DNA from: Halopelagius fulvigenes
GTDB taxonomy: Archaea > Halobacteriota > Halobacteria > Halobacteriales > Haloferacaceae
Length of the DNA stretch: 64,000 nucleotides
Reading direction: 5' to 3'
Assembly: GCF_042662625.1 (NCBI RefSeq)
Contig: NZ_JBHSXH010000011.1
Span: 124,001-188,000 of the forward strand
In this document: positions 53,334 to 61,890 of the stretch, piece by piece
Layout: each line of letters starts with the position of its first letter
Numbering within the stretch: position 1 is the first letter of the stretch
Program-made: the position numbers and the translations under genes
The notes under the pieces: generated by a model
The model's input: only the letters and a program-made list of their open reading frames with translations
Databases searched by the model: none
Told to the model about the DNA's origin: nothing

Positions 53334-53946
53334 CGTCACTGTTCTCTCACGCGGGTTAGATAGACGTTCGTCCGGATAACTGCGGCAGATCGGCCGCCGG
53401 CGTCGAATCGGTCCGCCCGCGGACGGACGCCTCTCCTCGCTTCCCGAATGAGCGGTCCGTTCTCCTTCGACTCTTGTACGAATATCGAACTACCATACAA
53501 TCGGGCGGTACGCGCCGTGCGGCTTCTCGTCGTTCGACGGAGAATTAGGATACTGGAGATATATCGCCTCAAAGGCAGTAATTCGCTGTAATATCGTGTG
53601 AGGATATTGGCGACTCGCTAGGAATGCACATGTTCTCTGCACCGACTACCGAACCCGCGGAAACGCCCGACCTACTGCCTCGTATTGCTTGAAGTTGAAA
53701 TCGAAGATAGAGTGGATCGTTTCGAACTCGGCAACCGTCCTCTTCGTTCGTATTGCTGTTACTGAACAATACTATCTGCTCTGAACGGGCCTTGTTTAGA
53801 CGCGGAACACACCCTATTTTCGCCACTGACGCCGCGAATCAGCCGCTCAGTTAACCTGCATACAGAACGCGTACCGGTCCCACCATGTTCTCGGGCTCGG
53901 TGTTACAGACAGAAAATAAATTAATAGTGCTTGCCATGTTCGAAGT
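53334..53946. other. Intergenic region, no recognisable gene
   Basis: The 600 bases are AT-richer than the genes around them. The short open frames (for example one of 85 codons on the reverse strand at 53569-53826) lack acidic composition and known motifs. A TATA-like aaaataaattaatag at about 53912 serves the small membrane gene that follows. Confidence 0.5.
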
Positions 53947-54117
53947 ATGGAACGCAGACGACTCAAGACAATTATCGGGATAGCAATGGTGGGGACGGGA
54001 CTGGCGCAGGCGTCTCTCTTTGCCGTGCAAAGCGAATGGATACCTACCGGTTTGGGGGTATTCTACTCGCTACTCGGAATCGCTTATCTCTGGACTGAGG
54101 TATACGCTACTGACTAA
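53947..54117 (+). CDS. Small two-helix membrane protein (MERRRL family, copy 2)
   Basis: A 56-residue frame reads MERRRLKTIIGIAMVGTGLA, a short turn (QSEWIPTG) and a second helix (GVFYSLLGIAYLWTEVYATD). It is paralogous to the protein at 43154, 10.8 kb away, with the same length, start and helix pattern. The function is unknown. No partner gene is shared between the two loci. Confidence 0.7.
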   Translation: MERRRLKTIIGIAMVGTGLAQASLFAVQSEWIPTGLGVFYSLLGIAYLWTEVYATD

Positions 54118-54189
54118 TCGTCTGAACACGCCCCTCTGGACGTAAACTCGTTCGATGCGGCGGGCGACGGTGCGCCGTCAAGGAGATAC

Positions 54190-54330
54190 GCTGGTTTGAC
54201 GTCGGCTTACGCCTCGTCGAACAGCGCGAATCGAAGATTCGCTGGCCCGACTTCGCTTACGCTTCGTCGAACAGTGCAAATCAGAGATTTGCTGGTTTGA
54301 CGTCGGCTTACGCCTCGTCAAACAACGTCT
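54190..54330. repeat. Tandem duplication of the xylonate dehydratase 3' end with hairpins
   Basis: A unit of about 50 bases occurs at 54190-54240 and 54241-54290, and its first part again at 54291-54325, where it overlaps the true end of the gene. Each copy contains the reverse complement of the last codons and stop (LFDEA-stop). The first two end in perfect hairpins: GCGAATC-GAA-GATTCGC and GCAAATC-AGA-GATTTGC, in which one base pair has changed on both sides. They may act as terminators. Confidence 0.75.
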
Positions 54331-55225
54331 CACCCGCGACCATGTGCTCTTCCACCGTGTCCATGTCGAGCGTCAGGCCGAGGCCCGGTTTCTCGGGAAT
54401 CTCGATGTAGCCGTCCTCGATGACCGTCTCCTCTACGAGGTCGCTCCACCAACCGAGTTCGTACGAGTGATATTCAACAGCCAGCGAGTTCGGAATCGCC
54501 GTGCCGACGTGCGCGGAGGCCATCGTCGCGATGGGCGAGGAGACGTTGTGCATCGCCACCGGAATGTAGTACTGGTTCGCCACGTCCGCGATTTTCCGCG
54601 TCTCACGCATGCCGCCGACCTTCGGTAAGTCCGGCGCGATGATGTCGACCGCCTGATTCTCGATGAGGCGACGTTCCTCGGTGACGCGGTAGCGGTTCTC
54701 GCCCACCGTGATAGGCGTCGTCGTCGATTTCGTGACCTGCTCTTGGACTTCGAGGTTCTCCGGCGGCACGGGGTCCTCTAACCACCAGACGTCGTAATCC
54801 TCGATGGCGGCCGCGAGGCGTTGCGCGGAGTTCGCCGAGAACGTCCAGTGGCAGTCGAACGCCACGTCCGCGCGGTCTTTCACGCGTTCGGTCACCTTCT
54901 CGACGATCTCGGCCTTGTGGCGGACCTCGCCGGGGCGGAGGTGGCGGTTCGCGCGGTCTTTTTCGAAGCCCGACGGCACGTCGAGGTCGAATTTAAGCGC
55001 GTCGTAGCCGAGTTCTTCGACGACGCGTTCGGCCTCGTCGGCGCAGGCATCGGGGTCGGCTTCCTGTTCGGTGTGACAGTCGCAGTAGACGCGCACCTNN
55101 NNNNNNNNGATCTCGACGTCCCGGCCGCCGCCCCGTTCGGCGGTGACGCCCATCGTCTCGGCGGACAGTTCCCGCATCGTGTACTCCGCGTTCGGGTCGT
55201 AGAGTTCCGAGTAATCTATCGGCAT
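54308..55225 (-). CDS. xacC: Xylonate/gluconate dehydratase, enolase superfamily (XacC-like), interrupted by gap
   Basis: The protein starts MPIDYSELYDPNAEYTMREL and carries the enolase-superfamily metal and catalytic sites: KFDLDVPSG (Lys), AFDCHWTF (Asp), WWLEDP (Glu), GENRYR (Glu) and VAMHNVSS (His). It is close to Haloferax XacC, which dehydrates D-xylonate to 2-keto-3-deoxy-xylonate. Ten N at 55099-55108 lie where about 90-100 residues of the N-terminal capping domain should be. As assembled the gene is only about 305 codons, against about 410 for the family. The apparent reading-frame match across the gap is therefore accidental or a join. Confidence 0.88.
   Translation of the reverse strand: MPIDYSELYDPNAEYTMRELSAETMGVTAERGGGRDVEIXXXXVRVYCDCHTEQEADPDACADEAERVVEELGYDALKFDLDVPSGFEKDRANRHLRPGEVRHKAEIVEKVTERVKDRADVAFDCHWTFSANSAQRLAAAIEDYDVWWLEDPVPPENLEVQEQVTKSTTTPITVGENRYRVTEERRLIENQAVDIIAPDLPKVGGMRETRKIADVANQYYIPVAMHNVSSPIATMASAHVGTAIPNSLAVEYHSYELGWWSDLVEETVIEDGYIEIPEKPGLGLTLDMDTVEEHMVAGETLFDEA
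55099..55108. other. Assembly gap (10 N) inside the dehydratase gene
   Basis: Ten N replace sequence after DVEI and before VRVYCDC of the protein. Ten N is a usual placeholder for a gap of unknown size; family length suggests roughly 280 missing bases. Confidence 0.97.
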
Positions 55226-55333
55226 ACCGGTAGGTGGCACGCAGAGCGTAGTAAAATCTTCCATCCGGGGAGGCGACTTCGCTCGAACGTCGGACCGCCG
55301 AACTCCGATGTGTGCAGTCCGCGTACAGTCGCT

Positions 55334-56119
55334 CTACCGTATTACTTCGCTCACCCTGTCGAGAACCTCGTCGTGGGCTTCGCCGTTCGACGCGACGACG
55401 CCCTCGCATCCGGGTTCCCACGGGTCGCCGTGCACGTCCGTGACCGTCCCGCCCGCCCGACGGACGAGGTAGACGCCCGCGACGGTGTCCCACGGGTTCG
55501 GTTCCGGTTGCGCGGAGATCGCCGCGTCGAGGGTTCCGCAGGCGACCATCGCGAGGGTCACCTGCGCGCACCCGAACCGGCGCAGGTCCCCGAAGTTCCG
55601 TATGAGTCCGGCCAGCAGTTCGCCGAACTCGTCGTCGCGTTCGGGGCCGTACCGCAGGATCGGCGCGACGCTGAACTCCGCTAAGTCGGTGCGAGAGCTC
55701 GCGGACATCGGTGCTCCGTTCCGCGTCACGCTGTCGGGGTTCGCCGCGTACGTGTCGCCGAGTGCGGGCGCGACGGTCACCGCCGCGACGGTTTCGTGGT
55801 CCCGGACCGTCGCGACGGTGGTCGTCCACAGTTGCGTCTCGCGGACGAAGTTGGTCGTGCCGTCGATGGGGTCTACGACCCACGCGTTCCCGTCCTCGGG
55901 GACGGACTTCAACTCGTCTTCCTCCTCGCCGACGATAGTGGCGTCGGGGTACTCATCGCGGACGACCGAGATGACCCGACGCTGGGTTTCGGTGTCCGCG
56001 CGGGTCACGAAGTCCATCTTCGAGCTCTTGGTCTCTATGTCCAGGTCGGTGCGGAACAGGTCGTGTGCGACTTCGGACCCTTCCCGCGCCGCCCGTAACG
56101 CCGTTTCGTATCGTGTCAT
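55334..56119 (-). CDS. Inositol monophosphatase/fructose-1,6-bisphosphatase family protein
   Basis: The 261-residue protein has the Li+-sensitive phosphatase motifs: IVGEEEDEL (residues 63-71), VVDPIDGTTNFV (near residue 82), and NPWDTVAGVYLVRRAGG (near residue 208). These bind Mg2+ and the phosphate. It could act on inositol phosphates, fructose-1,6-bisphosphate or another sugar phosphate. It lies between the xylonate dehydratase and the ABC ATPase on the same strand, with 74 bases before the ATPase end, so it may be part of the pentose transcript. Confidence 0.88.
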   Translation of the reverse strand: MTRYETALRAAREGSEVAHDLFRTDLDIETKSSKMDFVTRADTETQRRVISVVRDEYPDATIVGEEEDELKSVPEDGNAWVVDPIDGTTNFVRETQLWTTTVATVRDHETVAAVTVAPALGDTYAANPDSVTRNGAPMSASSRTDLAEFSVAPILRYGPERDDEFGELLAGLIRNFGDLRRFGCAQVTLAMVACGTLDAAISAQPEPNPWDTVAGVYLVRRAGGTVTDVHGDPWEPGCEGVVASNGEAHDEVLDRVSEVIR

Positions 56120-56192
56120 CGAAAGTCTCCGTTCGGCGTCGGTTCGCGTTCGACTCGCTTAGCCTTTGGTGGTGAAGGCGGCCTCGCGGCCG

Positions 56193-57374
56193 TCAGACGA
56201 TTCGGTCGCCTTCCTCGTCGAACAGCCACGATTCGTCCGTCCGTATCTGCACGTTCACGGTCTCTCTGTCCTTCGAAACCTCCCCCTGCGGCGTCACCGC
56301 AGACAGGGGGGTGCCGCCCGAGGAGATGTGGACGGCGTCCCTGTCGCCGAGGGGTTCGATGACGTCGAGTTGGGCCACGAAGTGCCCGCCCTCCTCGCGG
56401 ATGTTCAGGTACTCCGGGCGCACGCCGTAGACGACAGTTTCGTCTCCCCGTTCCCGGACCGCCTCGGCCTGTTCGTCCGTCGCAGGTATCGTGCAGAAGT
56501 CGCTCACGAACGCGACGCCCTCGGACGTCTCCTCGACAGTACAGTCGATGAGGTTCGGCGACGGCGACCCGATGAAGTCGGCGACGAAGCGGTTCTTGGG
56601 TTCGTTGTAGATGTCGTAGGGGGTTCCTATCTGTTGGACGTACCCGTCGTCCATCACGACTATCTTGTCGCCGAGGGTCATCGCCTCCTCCTGGTCGTGC
56701 GTGACGAACACCATCGCGGTGTCGAGTCGCCGCTGAATCTTCTTGACCTCGACGCGCATGTGGTCGCGCAGGTTCGCGTCCAGCGCCGAGAACGGTTCGT
56801 CAAGCAAGAAGGCGGCGGGTTCCATCACCATCGCGCGCCCGAGGGAGACGCGTTGCTGTTGCCCGCCCGAGAGCGCCGACGGCTTTCGGTCGAGCGTCTC
56901 CTCGATTCCGAGCGTTTCCGCCGCCTCCTCGACTCGCTGGTTCTTCTCCGACTTCGGGAGGTCGGTCTTCATGTCGAGGCCGAAGCGCATGTTCTTCCGC
57001 ACGGTCATGTGCGGGAACAGGGCGATGCTCTGGAAGACGAACGCGAGGTCCCTGTCTTTCGACTTCTTCCCCGTGACGTCCTCGCCGTCCACGAGTATCT
57101 TACCCTCGTCGGGTTCCTCCAACCCGGCGATGCACCGAAGCGTCGTCGTCTTCCCGCACCCCGAGGGGCCGACGAGAACGACGAACTCGCCGCCCTCCGT
57201 CTTGATGTTCACGTCGTCGCAGGCGATGATTTCGCCGTTGTCGAACGTCTTTCGCAGGTTCTCGATGCGAATCTGCCCCTCGGTATCGCCCGCCCCCGGC
57301 GGGGCGGCGTCCGAGTCCGTCGGCTGTTCCGTCGTCCGTTCGTCCGAACCGTCTACGTCTTCTAGTGCGGTCAT
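56193..57374 (-). CDS. Sugar ABC transporter ATPase (UgpC/MsmX type)
   Basis: The 393-residue protein has a haloarchaeal acidic leader (about 30 residues), Walker A GPSGCGKTT near residue 73, Q-loop, signature LSGGQQQRVSLGRAM near residue 168, Walker B AFLLDEPFSALD near residue 190, and a C-terminal TOBE domain (VYGVRPEYLNI). It energises the permeases just upstream; only four bases separate it from the second permease. It corresponds to XacJ/XacK of the Haloferax pentose importer; only one ATPase is present here. Confidence 0.93.
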   Translation of the reverse strand: MTALEDVDGSDERTTEQPTDSDAAPPGAGDTEGQIRIENLRKTFDNGEIIACDDVNIKTEGGEFVVLVGPSGCGKTTTLRCIAGLEEPDEGKILVDGEDVTGKKSKDRDLAFVFQSIALFPHMTVRKNMRFGLDMKTDLPKSEKNQRVEEAAETLGIEETLDRKPSALSGGQQQRVSLGRAMVMEPAAFLLDEPFSALDANLRDHMRVEVKKIQRRLDTAMVFVTHDQEEAMTLGDKIVVMDDGYVQQIGTPYDIYNEPKNRFVADFIGSPSPNLIDCTVEETSEGVAFVSDFCTIPATDEQAEAVRERGDETVVYGVRPEYLNIREEGGHFVAQLDVIEPLGDRDAVHISSGGTPLSAVTPQGEVSKDRETVNVQIRTDESWLFDEEGDRIV

Positions 57375-57378
57375 TGTG

Positions 57379-58212
57379 TTACACCGTGAATGCGTTTTCG
57401 AGGTAGTTCCGCGCCACGAGGTACAGTATCGTCGGCGGCGTGCCGATGATGAGCGTCTCCGCCATCAGCTTCCCCCAGTAGACGCGTTCGCCCGACCCGC
57501 CGCCGATGGTGCCGTACAGCACCGGCACCGCCGGAACCGGGCCGGTCCCGGTGGTCAGCAGGTTGGCGAACAGGAAGTCGTTCCACCCGGTGAGGAACGC
57601 GAGGAAGCCGACGGCGACGATGCCCGGCGTCGCCAACGGGAGGATGACCCGAAGGAACGCCGTGAACTGCGTGCAGCCGTACACCTGAGCGGCCTCCTCA
57701 ATGTCCTTCGGCAGCTTCGCGAAGAAGTCCCGGAGAATCCAGATGGCGAAGGGGGTGACGAACACCTGGTAGGCGAGTATCATCCCGGGAATGGTGTTGT
57801 ACAACCCGAGGTCGTTCCAGAGGTCCATGATGGGGATGACGAGCAGGATGTACGGGAACATCATCGCCGAGATGATGGCGTAGAAGCCCAGCTTCTTGCC
57901 GTAGAACTCCTTGCGGGCGAACGCGTACGCGCCCGGGATGGAGATGGCCAACGCGACGATGGTCGTCCCGAGGCCGATGAGGAAGCTGTTCACGAGGTTG
58001 TCGCGCAGTTCCGCGAACCCGCTGGTCCACGCCTCCAAGGTCGGTTCCTTCGGGATGATGTGCGGGTCGCCGAAGAACTCCGTCGGCGGCATGAACGACA
58101 CCGAGAAGATGAACACCAACACGGTGAGGTTGAACAGCACGAGGAACGAGATGATCCCGTACGTGGCCGCCTTCAGCGTCACGCCCATCACGTCGAACTC
58201 TTGCGTACTCAT
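57379..58212 (-). CDS. Carbohydrate ABC transporter permease, MalG type
   Basis: The 277-residue protein has six membrane helices and the EAA loop EEAAQVYGCTQFTAFLRVILPLA near residue 190 (MalG type). Its ATG overlaps the stop of the preceding permease (TAATG), so the two are translationally coupled. It forms the importer with the MalF-type partner and the ATPase, and resembles XacI. Confidence 0.92.
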   Translation of the reverse strand: MSTQEFDVMGVTLKAATYGIISFLVLFNLTVLVFIFSVSFMPPTEFFGDPHIIPKEPTLEAWTSGFAELRDNLVNSFLIGLGTTIVALAISIPGAYAFARKEFYGKKLGFYAIISAMMFPYILLVIPIMDLWNDLGLYNTIPGMILAYQVFVTPFAIWILRDFFAKLPKDIEEAAQVYGCTQFTAFLRVILPLATPGIVAVGFLAFLTGWNDFLFANLLTTGTGPVPAVPVLYGTIGGGSGERVYWGKLMAETLIIGTPPTILYLVARNYLENAFTV

Positions 58213-59138
58213 TATTCGGGTCCCTCGCTCGTTCGCTCGAACTCGCGGATGAACACGAACACGAATCCGATGGTCAGGAGGAGCAGAATGACGCCGACGG
58301 CGTACGAGACGCCCATCCGGCCCTGCCCGTATGCGAACCTGTACAGGAGCACCGCCAGAATCGACGTGTCGTATCCGGGTCCGCCGTTCGTCAGCTGCAG
58401 CACCTGCGATATCTTCGTCATGTTCCAGATGATGCGGATGCTCAGCGCGACCAAGATGGCGCTCTTCAGCTGCGGGAGCGTCACGCGGAGGAACGTCTGG
58501 ACGCGGTTCGCGCCGTACATCCGCGCGCTCTCGTACATCTCCTCCGGGATGCTCTCCAGACTGGCGGAGATGATGAGGAACATGAACGGCCAGAACGTCC
58601 ACGTCGTCACGAACACGACGACGCCGAGGGCGGCGTCGCCTTGACTCCCCCAGTAGACGGTCTCTTCGAGGATACCCCACTGCGTGAGGTACCCGAAGAG
58701 GGGACCGAGGTCGGGTTGCAGCAGGTACGCCCAGATGGTCCCGGTAACCAGCGGCGGCACCGTGTACGAGAGGAGGAACGCCCCGGTGACGAGGCTCTTC
58801 CCGCGGCGGATTTCGCGCACGGCCAACGCCGCCACGAGGGCGATGCCGAGTTGGAACGCCGTCGTGAGCGAGAACAGAAGCGTCGCCTTCAGCGACGTGT
58901 AGAACGGCTCCCAACTGAACAGGAACTCGTAGTTCCCTAAGCCGACCCACGTCGGTTCGCCGCCGAAGGGCCAGTCGTGGAAGCTCATGAACACCCCCTG
59001 CGCGAACGGGAGCCACATGAGGAGGACCAAGAACGCGAGCACCGGCAGTATCAGCAGGTACGAGAACCAGTTCTCCGAGAGGGTCTGACGGTAGCTTTCG
59101 GTCCGGTCTCCGAAGCCGAAGCGGTTCTGGATGGACAT
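58212..59138 (-). CDS. Carbohydrate ABC transporter permease, MalF type
   Basis: The 308-residue protein has six membrane helices, an extended first periplasmic-side loop, and the EAA loop YESARMYGANRVQTFLRVTLPQL near residue 210. It starts two bases before the end of the binding-protein gene's stop region and overlaps the MalG-type gene. It resembles XacH of the Haloferax pentose importer. Confidence 0.92.
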   Translation of the reverse strand: MSIQNRFGFGDRTESYRQTLSENWFSYLLILPVLAFLVLLMWLPFAQGVFMSFHDWPFGGEPTWVGLGNYEFLFSWEPFYTSLKATLLFSLTTAFQLGIALVAALAVREIRRGKSLVTGAFLLSYTVPPLVTGTIWAYLLQPDLGPLFGYLTQWGILEETVYWGSQGDAALGVVVFVTTWTFWPFMFLIISASLESIPEEMYESARMYGANRVQTFLRVTLPQLKSAILVALSIRIIWNMTKISQVLQLTNGGPGYDTSILAVLLYRFAYGQGRMGVSYAVGVILLLLTIGFVFVFIREFERTSEGPE

Positions 59139-59139
59139 C

Positions 59140-60567
59140 TCAGAGCTCTATCTGGTTCCGTATCTGTTCTGCGGCCCGGGTGCAGGCCTCTTCGGGCGCT
59201 ATCTGTCCGCGCACGGCCTCCTGGAACAGCGGACCGGCGATGTTGTACTGGATGGCGTTCATCTTCGGGTGGCTGGACCAGCCGTGTTCCATCCCGTCGG
59301 CCATCGTCTCGAGGGTGCTCATGTAGTTGCTCTCCGAGAGCGCCGGTTTCTCGTGCAGACCCTTCCAGACGTCCTTCCGGACCGGGAGCGTCGCCAGCGA
59401 CGACGGAACCTGCTTTTGGAACTCCTTCGAGAGCACCTTGTTTATCCACTGGATGGCCAGCTCCTCGCGCTGGTTCCAGACGTCCTGGGAGACGCCGTCG
59501 GGCTTCCGCATGAGCGCGATGCACTGGGTGAAGAACTCCCCGCGGTTGCCGGCGCCTCCCTCCCACGACGGACCGAAGACGATGGTGCCGTCTTTGAGCA
59601 TGTCCTCGGCGCGACTCCGGAACAGGCCGAGGTCCTTCGTGCTTCCTTGGTACATGCTCACGTCTCCTTGGATGAGCATCTGAGCGACGCCCTCGTTAGA
59701 GGCCGTCGGGGCTTTGTCCGAGGAGAGGCCGTGTTTTCGGTAGAGGTCCACGTACTGCTTCGTGGCGGTCTTCCAGACGTCGGAGTCGTACTTCACGTCC
59801 GACCACTCTTCGTCGAGGTACATCCCCTCGTACCCGCCCTCGGATGCGGTCCAGGTGACGAGCGCCTCGTCGGTCACGTCGCCTTGCGCGCCGTAAATCT
59901 GGAACCCGTAGTCGCCGGGACCGTTCTCCTGTAACTGCGTGGCGACTTCGATCAGATGCTGGTAGTCCTTCGGCGGGAAGTCCTCCTCGATGGACAGACC
60001 GGCCTTCTCGAAGTGGTCGGCCCGAGCGATGAACGGCGACCCCACCTCCAGTCCGATGGGAACCTCGTAGAGGTTCTCGTCGAACCCGCGGTAACAGCTC
60101 TGGGCCATCTGCATGGCCCACTCGATGTTCTTGAGGGCGTCGTCGTTCAGCCGGTCCTTGTACTCGCTCACCGGCTTCACCCAGCCCGGTTCGATGAACT
60201 GCCCGTCCAGCGAGTTCGTCGAGTCGTAGATGACCGGACGGTTGCCGTTCTGGATGTTGTTCTTCCACTTGCCGCCGTTGATGTCGTCCCAACTCGCCCA
60301 GTTCATCTTCATCTTGGCGTCGTGGTTGTTCTGGAACTCCTCGACGGACGACTGCATCAACTTCTCTGCGACCTGCGACTGCGAGTGGAAGTACTCCCAG
60401 TACTCGATGGTGTTTCCGTCGCCGCCCCCGCCGCCGCCGCCGGACCCCGACGAATCGCTTCCGCCACCGCCGGTGACGCTGCTGAGACATCCGGCGGACG
60501 CCGCGACGCCGCCGAGCGCTGCTGCTTTGATAAATTCTCTCCGCTGGTGATTGCTTGCCATTACCAT
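59140..60567 (-). CDS. Extracellular sugar-binding lipoprotein of the CUT1 ABC importer
   Basis: The 475-residue protein starts MVMASNHQRREFIKAAALGG; twin arginines and the lipobox SAGC (near residue 27) mark a Tat lipoprotein, followed by a Gly/Ser linker. The body is a family-1 sugar-binding protein (EYWEYFHSQSQVAEKLMQ, YEVPIGLEVGSPFI, INKVLSKEFQKQ). A TATA box centred 27 bases before the ATG at 60567 favours that start over the one two codons later. It probably binds xylose or arabinose, as Haloferax XacG. Confidence 0.9.
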   Translation of the reverse strand: MVMASNHQRREFIKAAALGGVAASAGCLSSVTGGGGSDSSGSGGGGGGGDGNTIEYWEYFHSQSQVAEKLMQSSVEEFQNNHDAKMKMNWASWDDINGGKWKNNIQNGNRPVIYDSTNSLDGQFIEPGWVKPVSEYKDRLNDDALKNIEWAMQMAQSCYRGFDENLYEVPIGLEVGSPFIARADHFEKAGLSIEEDFPPKDYQHLIEVATQLQENGPGDYGFQIYGAQGDVTDEALVTWTASEGGYEGMYLDEEWSDVKYDSDVWKTATKQYVDLYRKHGLSSDKAPTASNEGVAQMLIQGDVSMYQGSTKDLGLFRSRAEDMLKDGTIVFGPSWEGGAGNRGEFFTQCIALMRKPDGVSQDVWNQREELAIQWINKVLSKEFQKQVPSSLATLPVRKDVWKGLHEKPALSESNYMSTLETMADGMEHGWSSHPKMNAIQYNIAGPLFQEAVRGQIAPEEACTRAAEQIRNQIEL

Positions 60568-60587
60568 TCATGCCAATGAACTCGCAC

Positions 60588-60600
60588 TATATATAATTTA
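60588..60600 (-). promoter_or_regulatory. TATA box and adjacent palindrome of the pentose importer operon
   Basis: The forward strand TATATATAATTTA lies 27 bases before the ATG at 60567, giving a leaderless transcript. Just beyond it (60602-60611) is the palindrome GTTC-GT-GAAC, in the position of a BRE or activator site. Confidence 0.55.
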
Positions 60601-60808
60601 GGTTCGTGAACGACGATGCGCGGTTTCGGGCCGCACTCCCCCGCGCGTACGGCCGCCAAGCGGGCGGGAGAGGTACTCTCCTCCGAAAATCGACTTCGAG
60701 GTAATACTGTCCTGTAAACGATTGTATATACGGACCAGTCGGAATCTATTACCCGGCCGAGATGTCCGATAGCAGGTCGCACTCTCGGTCCGAGAGGTAG
60801 TCATCCAC

Positions 60809-61774
60809 ATGACCGGAAACCCAGACGTGGTCGTCTTACGACAAGGAACGCACGGACTCCCCGCCGAAGAATACGCCAGCGAACTCCGCGACAGACTCCC
60901 GAACCACTCGGTCGAACTCGCCCGAACCCCGCGCGAGGAACGCGAACTGATTCGCGAGGCGAGGGTCGTTTCGAGCGTCGAAATCGAGGAGGATCTGTTA
61001 GCGAAGGCGGAGAACCTCCGGTTGTTCGCCGGTATCGCCGCCGGGTACGGCCATCTCCCGCTCGACACGTTCTCCGACATGGACGTCGCGGTCACGAACG
61101 CGTCGGGCATTCACGCCCCGAACATCGCAGAGCAGGTACTCGGCTACATCCTCACCTCGACGCGCCGCCTCCGAGAGGGGTGGCGGCGCGAACAGCGTCA
61201 CGAGTGGCGGCACTATCAGGCGGGCGAACTACAGGGAAGCACCGTCACCGTCGTCGGCCTCGGGGCCATCGGACGGGCCGTCGTCGAGCGACTGGAGGGG
61301 TTCGGCGTCGATACCATCGGCGTCCGCTACACCCCCGAGAAGGGCGGACCGACGGACGAAGTGCTCGGCTTCGACGCCGACGACTTCCACGACGCCCTCG
61401 CCCGGACCGACCACCTCGTCGTCGCCGCGCCCCTCACCGACACGACTCGGGGCCTCGTCGGCGCGGCGGAGTTCGAGACGCTCCCGCCGCACGCCACGGT
61501 CACTAACGTGGGCCGGGGACCGATACTCGACACCGACGCGTTGGTCGCGGCGATTCAGAACAACCGGATATCGAGCGCGTCGCTGGACGTGACCGACCCC
61601 GAACCGCTTCCGCCGGAACACGTCCTCTGGGAGTTCGAGAACGTCACCATCACCCCCCACAACGCGGGCCACAGCCCCGCCCACTGGAGTCGCCTCGCGG
61701 ACATCGTCGCCCGGAACGTCGAAATCCTCGACGAAGGCGGCGTGGACGAACTCGAAAACCTCGTCCTCCCGTAA
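60809..61774 (+). CDS. D-2-hydroxyacid dehydrogenase family protein
   Basis: The 321-residue protein has the NAD(P)-binding VVGLGAIGRAVVE near residue 150 and the catalytic triad of the family: Arg in NVGRGPILD, Glu in TDPEPLPP, and His in TPHNAGHSPAHW near residue 290. It reduces a 2-keto acid, perhaps glyoxylate, hydroxypyruvate or a sugar-derived keto acid. The substrate is not shown by sequence. It is divergent from the importer and upstream of the IclR regulator, so it likely belongs to the pentose locus. Confidence 0.88.
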   Translation: MTGNPDVVVLRQGTHGLPAEEYASELRDRLPNHSVELARTPREERELIREARVVSSVEIEEDLLAKAENLRLFAGIAAGYGHLPLDTFSDMDVAVTNASGIHAPNIAEQVLGYILTSTRRLREGWRREQRHEWRHYQAGELQGSTVTVVGLGAIGRAVVERLEGFGVDTIGVRYTPEKGGPTDEVLGFDADDFHDALARTDHLVVAAPLTDTTRGLVGAAEFETLPPHATVTNVGRGPILDTDALVAAIQNNRISSASLDVTDPEPLPPEHVLWEFENVTITPHNAGHSPAHWSRLADIVARNVEILDEGGVDELENLVLP

Positions 61775-61890
61775 CGCCGCCGCCGTTCTCGCCCCGAATT
61801 TTCTCGCGATCCGCCCGTTCAACAGTCTCGAACGAGAGTCGTCTCCCCCTCGCCCTCGACTTTAAGTCGCTCGACGGGCGATAAACTCCT

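Noticed and set aside
53569..53826. 85-residue reverse-strand protein
   Set aside because: Composition unlike neighbouring genes; no motif or clear promoter.
56743..58644. Forward 633-codon frame
   Set aside because: Antisense to the ABC ATPase and permeases; no domain visible.
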